A DNA stretch of 64,000 nt, taken from NCBI RefSeq assembly GCF_023721755.1, contig NZ_JAMDLH010000004.1:124001-188000 (forward strand), written 5' to 3'. Positions 25,456 through 33,276 of the stretch are shown one piece after another. The stretch's first letter is position 1; each line of letters starts with the position of its first letter. Below the pieces are notes generated by a model. It was not told the origin of the DNA. It made no database searches and saw nothing but the letters and a program-made list of their open reading frames with translations. Both the position numbers and the translations under genes were made by a program. The DNA comes from Pleomorphomonas sp. NRK KF1 (lineage in GTDB: Bacteria; Pseudomonadota; Alphaproteobacteria; Rhizobiales; Pleomorphomonadaceae).

Positions 25456-25484
25456 TTGACCGAACGGTTCGGTCATGAGATAAC
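25456..25484 (+). promoter_or_regulatory. emrAB promoter with TetR operator
   Basis: TGACCGAACGGTTCGGTCA at 25457-25475 is a perfect dyad (9-bp arms around a central G). It coincides with a promoter: TTGACC at 25456-25461, 17-bp spacer, GATAAC at 25479-25484. Repressor bound there would block RNA polymerase. Confidence 0.8.
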
Positions 25485-25574
25485 ACCTTTGACGCATAGG
25501 AACAACACTTAAGACTTTAGTCGCAGGGCGCCATCAGCCCGCGCCGTCCGCTCTACGGACAGATGGAGATTTCA

Positions 25575-26807
25575 ATGGCCAAGCGCGAAACGAACGCCGC
25601 CCACGAAAGCGACGGCTCGGAAGCCACTGTCACTCAGATCCGCCCGGCCGCCGAAGCTCAGCACAAGCCCGTCGGTGAGGCGCCGCACCACGAGGCGGCC
25701 GCCAAGGCGCCGGCCGAACCGAAGAAGAAGCGCGGCATCACCGGCCGTCTGGTCCTGGTCGCCCTCCTCGGCGCCGCCGCCTGGTTCGGCGGCAAGACGG
25801 GCTATGCCTGGTGGACCGATGGCCGCTTCCTGGTCTCCACCGACGACGCCTATGTGGCCGCCGACATCACCACGCTGGCCGCCAAGGCCTCCGGCTATGT
25901 CACCGAGGTGATGGTGGCCGACAACCAGCTGGTCAAGAAGGGCGACGTTCTCGCCCGCGTCGACAGCGGCGACTACGCGCTGGCCGTCGCCCAGGCCGAG
26001 AACGCGCTCGTCGGCAACGTCGCCACCATCGCCCGCATCGACAAGCAGATCCTCGCCGGCGAGGCGCAGGTGGCGCAGGCCAAGGCCGGCGTCGCCTCGG
26101 CCGAAGCCACGCTGGAATCCAAGGACATCGACTTCGACCGCCAGTCGACGCTGGTGTCGAACAAGGTGTCGGCCCAGTCGCAGCTCGACGACGCCCGCAC
26201 CGCCCGCGACGCCGCCCGCGCCGCGCTGGCCTCCGCCGAGGCCGCCGTCGCCGTGGCCGAGGCCAACATCGAGGTGCTCAGGGCGCAGAAGGCCGAGGCG
26301 GAAGCCACCGGCAAGAGCCTGCAGACCGCCCTCGACAAGGCCAACCGCGACCTGTCGTTCACCGAGATCCGCGCGCCCGTCGACGGCGTGGTCGGCAACA
26401 AGGCCTTCGAGGTCGGCACCTACGTGACGCCCGGCCAGCAGCTCGCCTCGCTGGTCGCCACCGGCAGCGCCCACATCGAGGCCAACTACAAGGAAACGCA
26501 GCTCGCCGAGCTGGTTCCCGGCGAGACCGTGCGCATCACCGTCGACGCCCTCGGCGAGGAGGAGACCATCCTCGGCAAGGTCGAGAGCCTGTCGCCGGCC
26601 ACCGGTTCGGTGTTCAGCCTGCTGCCGGCCAACAACGCCACCGGCAACTTCACCAAGGTGGTGCAGCGCCTGCCGGTGCGCATCTCGGTGCCCGACGACG
26701 TCGCCTTGAGCGGCAAGCTCCGCCCCGGTCTCTCCGTGGTGGTCGCCGCCGATCCGCGCACCGCGCCGACGAACACCGAGACGGCCGCCGTCGCGCCCGC
26801 CAGCTGA
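25575..26807 (+). CDS. emrA: EmrA-type membrane fusion protein
   Basis: A 410-residue HlyD-family adaptor starting at ATG 25575 (GGAG upstream; an ATG 12 bp earlier is weaker). A cytosolic tail of ~55 residues is followed by one membrane anchor (~57-73, RLVLVALLGAAAWFGG). The lipoyl/barrel half begins STDDAYVAADITTLAAKASG, a long Ala-rich coiled coil follows, then the returning half (FTEIRAPVDGVVG) and barrel. It pairs with the MFS pump 115 bp downstream to export drugs across both membranes. Confidence 0.93.
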   Translation: MAKRETNAAHESDGSEATVTQIRPAAEAQHKPVGEAPHHEAAAKAPAEPKKKRGITGRLVLVALLGAAAWFGGKTGYAWWTDGRFLVSTDDAYVAADITTLAAKASGYVTEVMVADNQLVKKGDVLARVDSGDYALAVAQAENALVGNVATIARIDKQILAGEAQVAQAKAGVASAEATLESKDIDFDRQSTLVSNKVSAQSQLDDARTARDAARAALASAEAAVAVAEANIEVLRAQKAEAEATGKSLQTALDKANRDLSFTEIRAPVDGVVGNKAFEVGTYVTPGQQLASLVATGSAHIEANYKETQLAELVPGETVRITVDALGEEETILGKVESLSPATGSVFSLLPANNATGNFTKVVQRLPVRISVPDDVALSGKLRPGLSVVVAADPRTAPTNTETAAVAPAS

Positions 26808-26922
26808 TACCCGGCGCCGGCCCAACCAGGCCGGTCGCCCACCTTTTTCCTGATCCGACCGGCTTGCGCGCGGGGCGCCTCCCGCCGCGCACCCTCGGCC
26901 GAAAGAGCTTTCGGTCCTCCCC

Positions 26923-28488
26923 ATGTCCGCCATTGCCCAGGCCGGTGCCGGCCCCACCTTCACGACGCGCCGCCTGTTCACCTTCATCTGCATGGTGTTC
27001 GGCATGTTCATGGCGATCCTGGACATCCAGATCGTCTCGGCTTCGCTGTCGGAGATCCAGGCCGGCTTAGGTGCCGCCAACGACGAGATCTCCTGGGTCC
27101 AGACCTCCTATCTGATCGCCGAAGTGATCATGATCCCGCTGTCGGGCTACCTGTCGCGGATGATCTCGACGCGCTGGATGTTCACCATCGCCGCCGGCGG
27201 CTTCACCCTGGCGTCGATGATGTGCGCCTTCGCCTCCTCGATCAACGAGATGATCCTCTGGCGCGCCGTGCAGGGCTTCATCGGCGGCGGCATGATCCCC
27301 ACCGTGTTCGCCTCGGCCTACACCATCTTCCCGCGCGAGAAGATGGGACTGGTGACGCCGATCATCGGCCTCGTCGCCACGCTGGCGCCCACCATCGGCC
27401 CGACGGCCGGCGGCTACCTCACCGAGATCTTCTCCTGGCACTGGCTGTTCCTGGTCAACATCATCCCCGGCATCTTCGTCACCGTGACCAGCTACTTCCT
27501 GATCGACTTCGACGAGCCGGACTTCAGCCTGTTCAAGGTGTTCGACTGGTGGGGCCTCGCCGCCATGGCCGCATTCCTCGGCTCCATGGAATACGTGCTG
27601 GAGGAAGGCCCCAGCAAGGACTGGCTGGCCGACGAGCGCATCGCCATCCTCACCGGCATCATGGTGATCGGCGGCATCGTGTTCTTCTTCCGCGCGCTGA
27701 CCCGCGACAACCCGATCGTCGACCTCAAGGCCTTCGCCAACCGCAACTTCGCCTTCGGCAGCGCCTTCTCCTTCTGCCTCGGCATCGGCCTCTACGGCCT
27801 CACCTATCTCTACCCGGTCTATCTCGCCCGTATCAGGAGCTTCTCGGCCTTGCAGATCGGCGAGACCATGTTCGTCTCCGGCGTCGCCATGCTCCTGACG
27901 GCGCCCATCGCCGGCCGCCTCTCCACCAAGCTCGACCCGCGCGTCATGATGGGCATCGGCTTTGCCGGCATCGCCGTCGCCACCTGGCTCTCCACCGGAT
28001 TTACCGCCGACTGGGACTTCTGGGAGCTGTTCTGGCCGCAGGTGTTCCGTGGGGTGTTCATGATGATCTGCATGATCCCCATCAACAACATCGCGCTCGG
28101 CACGCTGCCGCCGGCCGAGATGAAGAACGCCTCGGGCCTGTTCAACCTCACCCGCAACCTCGGCGGCGCCGTCGGTCTGGCCCTGATCAACCAGATCATG
28201 ACCAACCGCACCGACCTGCACTTCGACCGGCTGCGCGAGGCGGTGAACATCACCAGTTCCACCGCCATGTCGACCATCGCCGGCATGGAGCACAGCCTGT
28301 CGGAACTCGGCAGCAACGCCCGCCTCGCCGCCATCTCGAAGCTGACCGGCCTTGCCCAGCAGCAGTCCTCGGTGATGGCCTTCAACGACATCTTCCTGAT
28401 CCTGACGGTGCTGTTCGGCGTGCTGCTCGTCGCTCTGCCCATGGTCAAGAAACCGGCGGCACAGCGAGGCGGTGGCGGCGGGCATTGA
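26923..28488 (+). CDS. emrB: EmrB-type MFS multidrug exporter (DHA2, 14 TM)
   Basis: A 521-residue DHA2-family transporter with about 14 hydrophobic segments. It carries ILDIQIVSASLSEIQ in TM1, the IPLSGYLSRM loop, and GFIGGGMIPT with GLVATLAPTIGPTAGGYL, the motif C region of proton-coupled exporters. It should use the proton gradient to extrude hydrophobic compounds through EmrA and a TolC-like channel; no tolC is nearby. Same operon as emrA. The short His-containing tail (RGGGGGH) is unremarkable. Confidence 0.94.
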   Translation: MSAIAQAGAGPTFTTRRLFTFICMVFGMFMAILDIQIVSASLSEIQAGLGAANDEISWVQTSYLIAEVIMIPLSGYLSRMISTRWMFTIAAGGFTLASMMCAFASSINEMILWRAVQGFIGGGMIPTVFASAYTIFPREKMGLVTPIIGLVATLAPTIGPTAGGYLTEIFSWHWLFLVNIIPGIFVTVTSYFLIDFDEPDFSLFKVFDWWGLAAMAAFLGSMEYVLEEGPSKDWLADERIAILTGIMVIGGIVFFFRALTRDNPIVDLKAFANRNFAFGSAFSFCLGIGLYGLTYLYPVYLARIRSFSALQIGETMFVSGVAMLLTAPIAGRLSTKLDPRVMMGIGFAGIAVATWLSTGFTADWDFWELFWPQVFRGVFMMICMIPINNIALGTLPPAEMKNASGLFNLTRNLGGAVGLALINQIMTNRTDLHFDRLREAVNITSSTAMSTIAGMEHSLSELGSNARLAAISKLTGLAQQQSSVMAFNDIFLILTVLFGVLLVALPMVKKPAAQRGGGGGH

Positions 28489-28553
28489 GAGAGGCGCCCG
28501 TCAAGGGCGCACCGCTCCTGCCTTCGCCACCACCGAAGCGGTCGTTCGGCGGA

Positions 28554-28970
28554 TTACCCCTGCCCGTCAGACGAGGGGAACCGGGCGGCGAAGACCTCCT
28601 TGGCGGCGAACAGGCCGTTGAGCGCCGCCGGAAAACCGGCATAAACGGCCATCTGCATGATGGTCTCGACGACCTCCTCCCGGCTCACGCCGACATTCAG
28701 CCCCGCCTCGATATGCACCTTCAGCTGCGGGGTGGCGGTTCCCATGGCGGTCAGCGCCGCGATGGTGGCGATCTCGCGGGCGCGCAGATCGAGGCCGGGG
28801 CGGCTGTAGATGTCGCCGAACGGAAACTCGAACACGTAGTCTGCGAAGTCGGGAGCGATATCCTGGAGCGCGGCGATCACCTTGTGCCCGGCCTCGCCGT
28901 CGATTTCAGCGAGCACCCGCTTGCCGCGGTCCAGCCGGCTTTCGCCGGCGTTCGGGGATTGGTGCGTCAT
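28554..28970 (-). CDS. Carboxymuconolactone decarboxylase-like protein
   Basis: A 138-residue all-helical protein starting at ATG 28970 after GGAAGGAC. LRAREIATIAALTAMG and KVHIEAGLNVGVSREEVVET are the hallmarks of the CMD/AhpD-like family. The CxxC of peroxidase-type AhpD is missing, so a gamma-carboxymuconolactone-decarboxylase-type role is more likely, with the actual substrate unknown. It overlaps the end of the upstream merR gene by 65 bp, and the two share one MerR-type promoter. Confidence 0.85.
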   Translation of the reverse strand: MTHQSPNAGESRLDRGKRVLAEIDGEAGHKVIAALQDIAPDFADYVFEFPFGDIYSRPGLDLRAREIATIAALTAMGTATPQLKVHIEAGLNVGVSREEVVETIMQMAVYAGFPAALNGLFAAKEVFAARFPSSDGQG

Positions 28971-29334
28971 GGTCGTCCTTCCTCTGTTCCTTGCCGGCAT
29001 ATCCGGCAATCTTGGTGTCGAGGACGAGAAGACAGGCTTCGAGCTCCGCCATATGGGCGCGGACACGCTCGCGGTGCCGTTCGAGCAACGCGCCGCGCTC
29101 CACTTCCGTGCCGGCGCCGCGCTCCCGCAAGGCCGCGTAGCGCAGCATTTCCCGAATGGGCATCCCGGTCGCCTTGAGGCGGTCGAGAAACTCTATCCAG
29201 GTCAGGATCGACGCGTCGTAGTCGCGTTGGCCCGAGCGGTCCCTGTCGGCACGGGGAAGCAGCCCGATCCGTTCGTAGTAGCGAATGGTGTAGGTCGACA
29301 GTCCCGAACGCCGTGCCAGTTCCCCGATCTTCAT
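28906..29334 (-). CDS. MerR family regulator
   Basis: A 142-residue MerR protein: winged helix-turn-helix MKIGELARRSGLSTYTIRYY, then IGLLPRADRDRSGQRDY, followed by a coiled dimerisation helix. There is no cysteine cluster for metal binding, so an organic or redox signal is more likely. Start chosen at ATG 29334, immediately downstream of the MerR-type promoter at 29365-29395. Its last 65 bp overlap the CMD-like gene, so the two are translationally linked. Confidence 0.88.
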   Translation of the reverse strand: MKIGELARRSGLSTYTIRYYERIGLLPRADRDRSGQRDYDASILTWIEFLDRLKATGMPIREMLRYAALRERGAGTEVERGALLERHRERVRAHMAELEACLLVLDTKIAGYAGKEQRKDDHDAPIPERRRKPAGPRQAGAR

Positions 29335-29364
29335 GGCCGCCCATCTCTCGTCATGACGCACGGG

Positions 29365-29395
29365 AAGCTACCGGTTAGAGCGCACTCTAAGTCAA
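29365..29395 (-). promoter_or_regulatory. MerR-type promoter of the merR-CMD operon
   Basis: On the minus strand, TTGACT (29395-29390) and TAGCTT (29370-29365) are separated by 19 bp with the dyad TTAGAGTGCGCTCTAA. The long spacer and central dyad indicate control by the MerR protein it transcribes. Confidence 0.82.
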
Positions 29396-29505
29396 CCCAC
29401 TAAATTGCACGCGCGGACGGCGGCTGTCCCCGTTTGTCTGGCGGTCTCCTGCCGCTCCCGCTGGTTGTAGGGATCGGAGAGTGCGTCGTAGAGCACCGAC
29501 GTCAA
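29392..29505 (-). pseudogene. Remnant of a Fic-domain toxin gene (tentative)
   Basis: A TTG at 29505 overlaps the stop codon of the upstream small gene and opens SVLYDALSDPYN, which resembles the start of alphaproteobacterial Fic proteins (a VYDA..DPYCYPGT-like segment, from memory). After ~13 codons the similarity stops, and the frame ends at 29392 inside the MerR promoter. The HPFxxGNGR core of Fic enzymes is absent. Tentative: the match is short. Confidence 0.4.
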
Positions 29506-29708
29506 GCCTTCTTGGCGTGCTTCTCCAGGAGAGCCTTGCGCCTTTGCTCCGGCGACAGCCCCTGCCGGTCGAACTCGGCAAACATGCGCTCGGAACCAAG
29601 GCTGAGCGTGATGCCCTCGACGGCGCAAATGCTAGCAAAAGCCAGCCGTCCGAGCACGATGGCCTTGTCGGCAGCGGGGGAACGGGGCTTTGGAACCGAT
29701 CGTTTCAT
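29502..29708 (-). CDS. Small protein resembling the partner of Fic toxins
   Basis: A 68-residue protein beginning MKRSVPKPRSPAADKAIVLG, with a central FASICAVEGITLS helix, FDRQGLSPEQRRKALLEKH, and a basic KKA tail. Small proteins with a comparable AVEGI helix occur, to my recollection, immediately upstream of fic genes as antitoxins. The inhibitory (S/T)xxxE(G/N) motif is only approximately matched here (ICAVEG). It is directly followed by a Fic-like remnant, so it may be a solitary antitoxin. Ribosome site weak. Confidence 0.5.
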   Translation of the reverse strand: MKRSVPKPRSPAADKAIVLGRLAFASICAVEGITLSLGSERMFAEFDRQGLSPEQRRKALLEKHAKKA

Positions 29709-29740
29709 GGCACCAGCCTAGCACGGTTGACGCAGCCCGC

Positions 29741-30310
29741 CTAAACCTCCCCCAGGAACTTCAGCGCCCGTTTCCACGTCTCCTCCGTCGCAAGGCCGTG
29801 ATGGTCGGGGAGGCTGGGGTCGGTGTAGAAGTGGCCGGCGCCGGGGTAGATGTGAAGCTCGGCGGCCATGCCGGCCAGCTCCGCCGCCATCTGCCAGCGC
29901 CTCAGCTCTTCCGGCGGCCAGAAATCGTCGTGCTCGCCGACATGCAACTGCGCCCTGAGGCCGGTAAGGTTCATGCCGGCCGGCACCTCTGCCGGGGCAT
30001 GCAGCAGCAACAGGCCGGCCGTCTCCGGCCGCTCCGGCCAGACGGAGGCCACCACGCCGCAACCCATGGAAACGCCGGCGAGAACCGTCGCGGCCGGGAG
30101 TTCGGCGAGGGCGGCTTGCGCGCGCTCGCGGATGGTGTCCCAGCCGATCTCCTCGACGAGCTCCATGCCGCGGTCGACGGTCTCGGCCGTTACTCCCCCG
30201 AAGAGGTCGGGCACCATAACGCTGTGTCCGGCCGCGCGCATCCTGTCGGCGGCGGCTAGCTCCATCGGACGCAAACCGAGAACCGAATGGAAGAGGATCA
30301 CCGACGCCAT
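29741..30310 (-). CDS. Dienelactone hydrolase family protein
   Basis: A 189-residue alpha/beta hydrolase starting at ATG 30310 with GGAGGGCAGGAG upstream. The nucleophile elbow GVSMG places Ser81, where dienelactone hydrolases usually have Cys. The Asp is in GEHDDFW (~128) and the His is His160 in GAGHFY. The layout follows the DLH fold with a small lid. A Ser nucleophile suggests an esterase rather than a true dienelactone hydrolase. Substrate unknown. Confidence 0.87.
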   Translation of the reverse strand: MASVILFHSVLGLRPMELAAADRMRAAGHSVMVPDLFGGVTAETVDRGMELVEEIGWDTIRERAQAALAELPAATVLAGVSMGCGVVASVWPERPETAGLLLLHAPAEVPAGMNLTGLRAQLHVGEHDDFWPPEELRRWQMAAELAGMAAELHIYPGAGHFYTDPSLPDHHGLATEETWKRALKFLGEV

Positions 30311-30839
30311 CTCCTGCCCTCCCCGCTTCGGCCGGAGCCGATGCTGCATCGTCGGGCGCCTGTCGGAACCCGACGCCCACACAGGGATTATGCGCGGCAC
30401 CCCCTACGAGTTCCACCGCGCCATTCTGCCGAGATCATCGGCTTGGCGGAGGAAGATGTCCCACGGATGGGTTATGTAACTGAATTGCATGTATGAATCA
30501 GCCCCTCGCGCAGGCGAGGACCTCGGGTAGAGCTAAACTCCTATCCGATATCAAGCACCCCCTCCGCCGCCTGATACAACCCTCACCACCTTCTCGTCCT
30601 GAGGTCCTCGCCTTCGCGAGGATGACGACCCTATAGGAAGGTGAGCATGCTAACCGATTGTTTCATATCAATTACCTGTCATCCTCGCGAAGGCGAGGAC
30701 CTCGGGCAGGAGAAGGCAACCGGCCGATATAGACCTTCCTGCCCCACGCTTCGCCCCCCCCAACGCCAGCGAGGCAGCCTCCGGGAAGATCCGCCTCGCA
30801 TCCGGCAATTGGGCGCGGCTACGACCCGCCCCGTCCCTG
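30311..30839. other. Repeat-rich gap between the hydrolase and VOC genes
   Basis: Besides the REPIN cluster at 30501-30710, it holds a copy of another repeat at 30762-30805 (AACGCCAGCGAGGC... CCGCCTCGCATCCGG) that recurs at 35260-35304. No gene seen. Confidence 0.55.
30501..30710. repeat. REPIN-like cluster E
   Basis: A single arm at 30501-30530 (CCCTCGCGCAGGCGAGGACC) is followed by an inverted pair at ~30598-30626 and ~30678-30710 (core GTCCTCGCCTTCGCGAGGA). All belong to the same family as 7952-8150. The spacer contains TTTCATATCAATT, similar to the spacer of elements C and D. Confidence 0.8.
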
Positions 30840-31220
30840 TCAAGTGACGTTCGTGGTGTCGGTCGCGCAGACGCGAAGCCGGTGCCCATCGGGATCGGCG
30901 GCCACGAAGGTGTAGCCGAACTCGAGCGTGGTCGGCTCGAGCACCATCTCGACGCCCTTTGCCGTCCATGCCGCGTGGAGCGCGTCCACGTCCTCCTTGG
31001 TGGCGTTGCTGAACGACAGTTCGAAACCGCCGAAAGACGGCTGCGGCTTGGGGTCGATGGCGTGCTTCGACTGCAAGCCGACAACAAAACCCTCACCCAG
31101 CACGAAGACCGAGAAATCCTGGAACGTTTCGACCGGATCGGCCTTGAGTATATCCCGGTAGAACGCCGTGCTGCGATCGACGTCATCCACGTAGAGTATG
31201 AGACTGTTGGGGCGAAACAT
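30840..31220 (-). CDS. VOC (glyoxalase/bleomycin-resistance) family protein
   Basis: A 126-residue protein starting at ATG 31220 after GAGGAAAAG. It has two beta-alpha-beta-beta-beta modules: SLILYVDDVDRSTAFYRDIL at the start, and FVAADPDGHRLRVCA at the end with the typical DPDGH. Such proteins are metal-dependent lyases, dioxygenases or drug-binding proteins; the substrate cannot be told. It diverges from a WYL regulator, with a clear palindrome near the regulator's start, suggesting co-regulation. Confidence 0.87.
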   Translation of the reverse strand: MFRPNSLILYVDDVDRSTAFYRDILKADPVETFQDFSVFVLGEGFVVGLQSKHAIDPKPQPSFGGFELSFSNATKEDVDALHAAWTAKGVEMVLEPTTLEFGYTFVAADPDGHRLRVCATDTTNVT

Positions 31221-31282
31221 CGCTTTTCCTCGCGTCGAATTCCTGGCGGAATGCCTATGGAACCGAGGCCCAATATCCGCTA

Positions 31283-31309
31283 GCCTTACTGACAAAAGTC
31301 GACAGTAAG
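31283..31309. promoter_or_regulatory. Operator between VOC and WYL-regulator genes
   Basis: CCTTACTG at 31283-31290 and CAGTAAGG at 31302-31309 form an inverted repeat with inner CTGACA/TCGACAG similarity. It ends 9 bp before the regulator ATG at 31319, typical of YafY-type autoregulation. Confidence 0.65.
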
Positions 31310-31318
31310 GGGTCGAAG

Positions 31319-32035
31319 ATGGCGCGAAGCGACCGATTGCTGCGATTGCTCCAGGCTCTCCGCAGCTTGCCCAGTCCGGTGACCGCCGACCGGCTGGCGG
31401 AGGAGACCGAGGTATCGGTTCGAACCATTTATCGCGACATCGACAGCCTCCGGGCGGCCGGCGCGACCATCGAGGGGGCCACCGGCTTCGGCTACCGTCT
31501 GGTCGAGGACATGGCCCTGCCGCCCCAGATGTTCAACCGGATCGAGATCGAGGCGCTGGTGCTCGGGCTCGAAGAGGTCAAGCACGTCGGCGACCCCGAG
31601 CTGGCGCGGGCCGCCGAGGCGGTGTTCTCCAAGATCACGGCGATGCTGCCCGAGCGGCTGCAACTGCAGGCCGCCCACGCCGTCAACGGCATCTACCGGC
31701 CCACCGCGCCCGCCGCCCCATCCATCGACATGGCCGCCCTTCGCTCGGCCTGCTGGCAGGAAGAGGCCGTGGCCATTCGCTATACCGACGAGAAAGGCCG
31801 GACGAGCGAGCGGGAGATCTGGCCGCTCTCGATCACCTATCTGGACAAGGCGCTGATCCTGATAGCAAAATGTTGCAGCCGCAACGCCTTCCGACGCTTC
31901 AGGGTGGACCGCATCGGAGACCTTCGCCCGACCGGTCGCAGCTTTCGCCCGCACCGGGTGGCGCTGCTGCGCGCGTTCGTCGCCGAGGCTGAGGCCGAAC
32001 GGCGGCGAGGTTCGTCCGACACCGAGGCCAACTGA
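31319..32035 (+). CDS. YafY-type HTH-WYL transcriptional regulator
   Basis: A 238-residue protein with a DeoR-like helix-turn-helix at ~5-60 (RLLRLLQALRSLPSPVTADR, then SVRTIYRDIDSLRAAG) and a WYL domain at ~135-215 (AIRYTDEKGRTSEREIWPLS; the signature W-Y-L reads WPLSITYLD). WYL domains bind small ligands or nucleic acids. It diverges from the VOC gene and probably controls it via the operator at 31283. Confidence 0.88.
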   Translation: MARSDRLLRLLQALRSLPSPVTADRLAEETEVSVRTIYRDIDSLRAAGATIEGATGFGYRLVEDMALPPQMFNRIEIEALVLGLEEVKHVGDPELARAAEAVFSKITAMLPERLQLQAAHAVNGIYRPTAPAAPSIDMAALRSACWQEEAVAIRYTDEKGRTSEREIWPLSITYLDKALILIAKCCSRNAFRRFRVDRIGDLRPTGRSFRPHRVALLRAFVAEAEAERRRGSSDTEAN

Positions 32036-32150
32036 TCTCCGCAAACGCTGTCCGGGACGCAGGTTCGTTGCCCCCAAGGGCGCCAGCGAAGCGCAGGCCG
32101 GGGCGTGATGCACGGTTGGGAAGCGACCGGTCCGGCAGGCCGCGCCTACT

Positions 32151-32253
32151 CTAGAGTCTTTCCGGTGAACTCGGGTTCGCCGGAAAAACTCTATCTCTTT
32201 GTTAAGACGCAGTTCCGGACGCAAAACCGATACCCACTTTTGCTGGAACTCTA
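32151..32253. repeat. Composite palindromic repeat, copy 1
   Basis: Two adjoining hairpin modules: CTAGAGT...CCGGTGAA / TTCGCCGG...ACTCTA, then TTCCGGACGCAAAACC paired with ACTTTTGCTGGAAC. The same ~105-bp composite occurs at 59777-59883 with few changes. Just upstream, 32100-32129 matches 35311-35340 (GGGGCGTGATG...GGTTGGGAAGCGACCG), a third repeat type. Confidence 0.8.
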
Positions 32254-32264
32254 GCGGAATGACG

Positions 32265-33164
32265 TCAGGGCGCCGGCGCGCGGGCGCTCGCGGCGAGCAT
32301 GGCGACGAAGGCCTTGACCTTGGGCGGGCGGAAGCGGGTCGTGGGATAGACGACGTGGATGCCGCCGGCCGGCAACGACCATTCCGGCACGAGGTTGACC
32401 AGCCGCCCCGCCGCGATCGGCTGTTCGACCAGGAAGTCCGGCAGCACGGAAATGCCGCCCCCCGCCAGCGTCGCCGCCAGCACGGCCGGCGTCGCGTTGA
32501 TCGCCAGCCGCTGGCGCATGCGCACCGTGCGGCGCTCGAAGTCGTCCTTCACGAAATGCCAGACAAGGGGTTCCTTCAGCGCCCCGTTGGCGACGAACGG
32601 CAGCTCGGCAAGATCCTCGGGATCGCCGACGACAAGGCTTCCGGCCAGAGCCGGCGCGGCGACGACATACTGTCGAAAGGCGCCGATGCGGCGCGCCTGC
32701 AAGCTGGAATCGTCGAGCCAGCCGACGCGGATGGAGAGGTCGATCTGGTTGGCGACCAGATCGATCCGCGTATCGGACAGCAGCAGATCGACCTGGCACA
32801 ACGGATAGCGCTGCGAAAACCGCGCCGCCAAAGGTGCGATCATCGAGGTCCCGTAGTCGTTCGGCGCGGCGACCCGCAGAGTGCCGCTGGGTTCGGCGTT
32901 GCTGCGGGCGATCTCTCCCACGGCGTCCTCTGCCTCGCGGAGGATGACGACGCTGCGCGCATGAAGCAGCCGCCCGGCCTCGGTCGGCTCGACCCGCCGC
33001 GTCGTGCGCATCAAAAGCGCTGTCTTCAGCTCTTCCTCCAGCTTGGAAACCTGCTGGCTGACGACGGTCTTGGTGATGCCGAGCCGTTCCGCCGCGCGCG
33101 TGAACGAGCCGGCGTCCACCACGGCGGCGAAATAGGCGAGCCTGTTCAGATTGACCATTTCCAT
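32265..33164 (-). CDS. LysR family transcriptional regulator
   Basis: A 299-residue LysR protein starting at ATG 33164 with GAGGGGAG upstream: N-terminal helix-turn-helix NRLAYFAAVVDAGSFTRAAE, then LGITKTVVSQQVSKLEEEL, and a periplasmic-binding-protein-like effector domain (LRVAAPNDYGTSMIAPL onward). It diverges from the DsbA-like gene 33277, so it probably controls that three-gene cluster. Effector unknown. Confidence 0.9.
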   Translation of the reverse strand: MEMVNLNRLAYFAAVVDAGSFTRAAERLGITKTVVSQQVSKLEEELKTALLMRTTRRVEPTEAGRLLHARSVVILREAEDAVGEIARSNAEPSGTLRVAAPNDYGTSMIAPLAARFSQRYPLCQVDLLLSDTRIDLVANQIDLSIRVGWLDDSSLQARRIGAFRQYVVAAPALAGSLVVGDPEDLAELPFVANGALKEPLVWHFVKDDFERRTVRMRQRLAINATPAVLAATLAGGGISVLPDFLVEQPIAAGRLVNLVPEWSLPAGGIHVVYPTTRFRPPKVKAFVAMLAASARAPAP

Positions 33165-33276
33165 GCCGGCTCCCCTCAATTGTAAGCCGTTGACATACAG
33201 ATTATCAAATTGCGCCTGATTTATCCATAAGTCGACGGCCGGTATGGTGCCCTCACAACATCACGAGGCACCGAAC

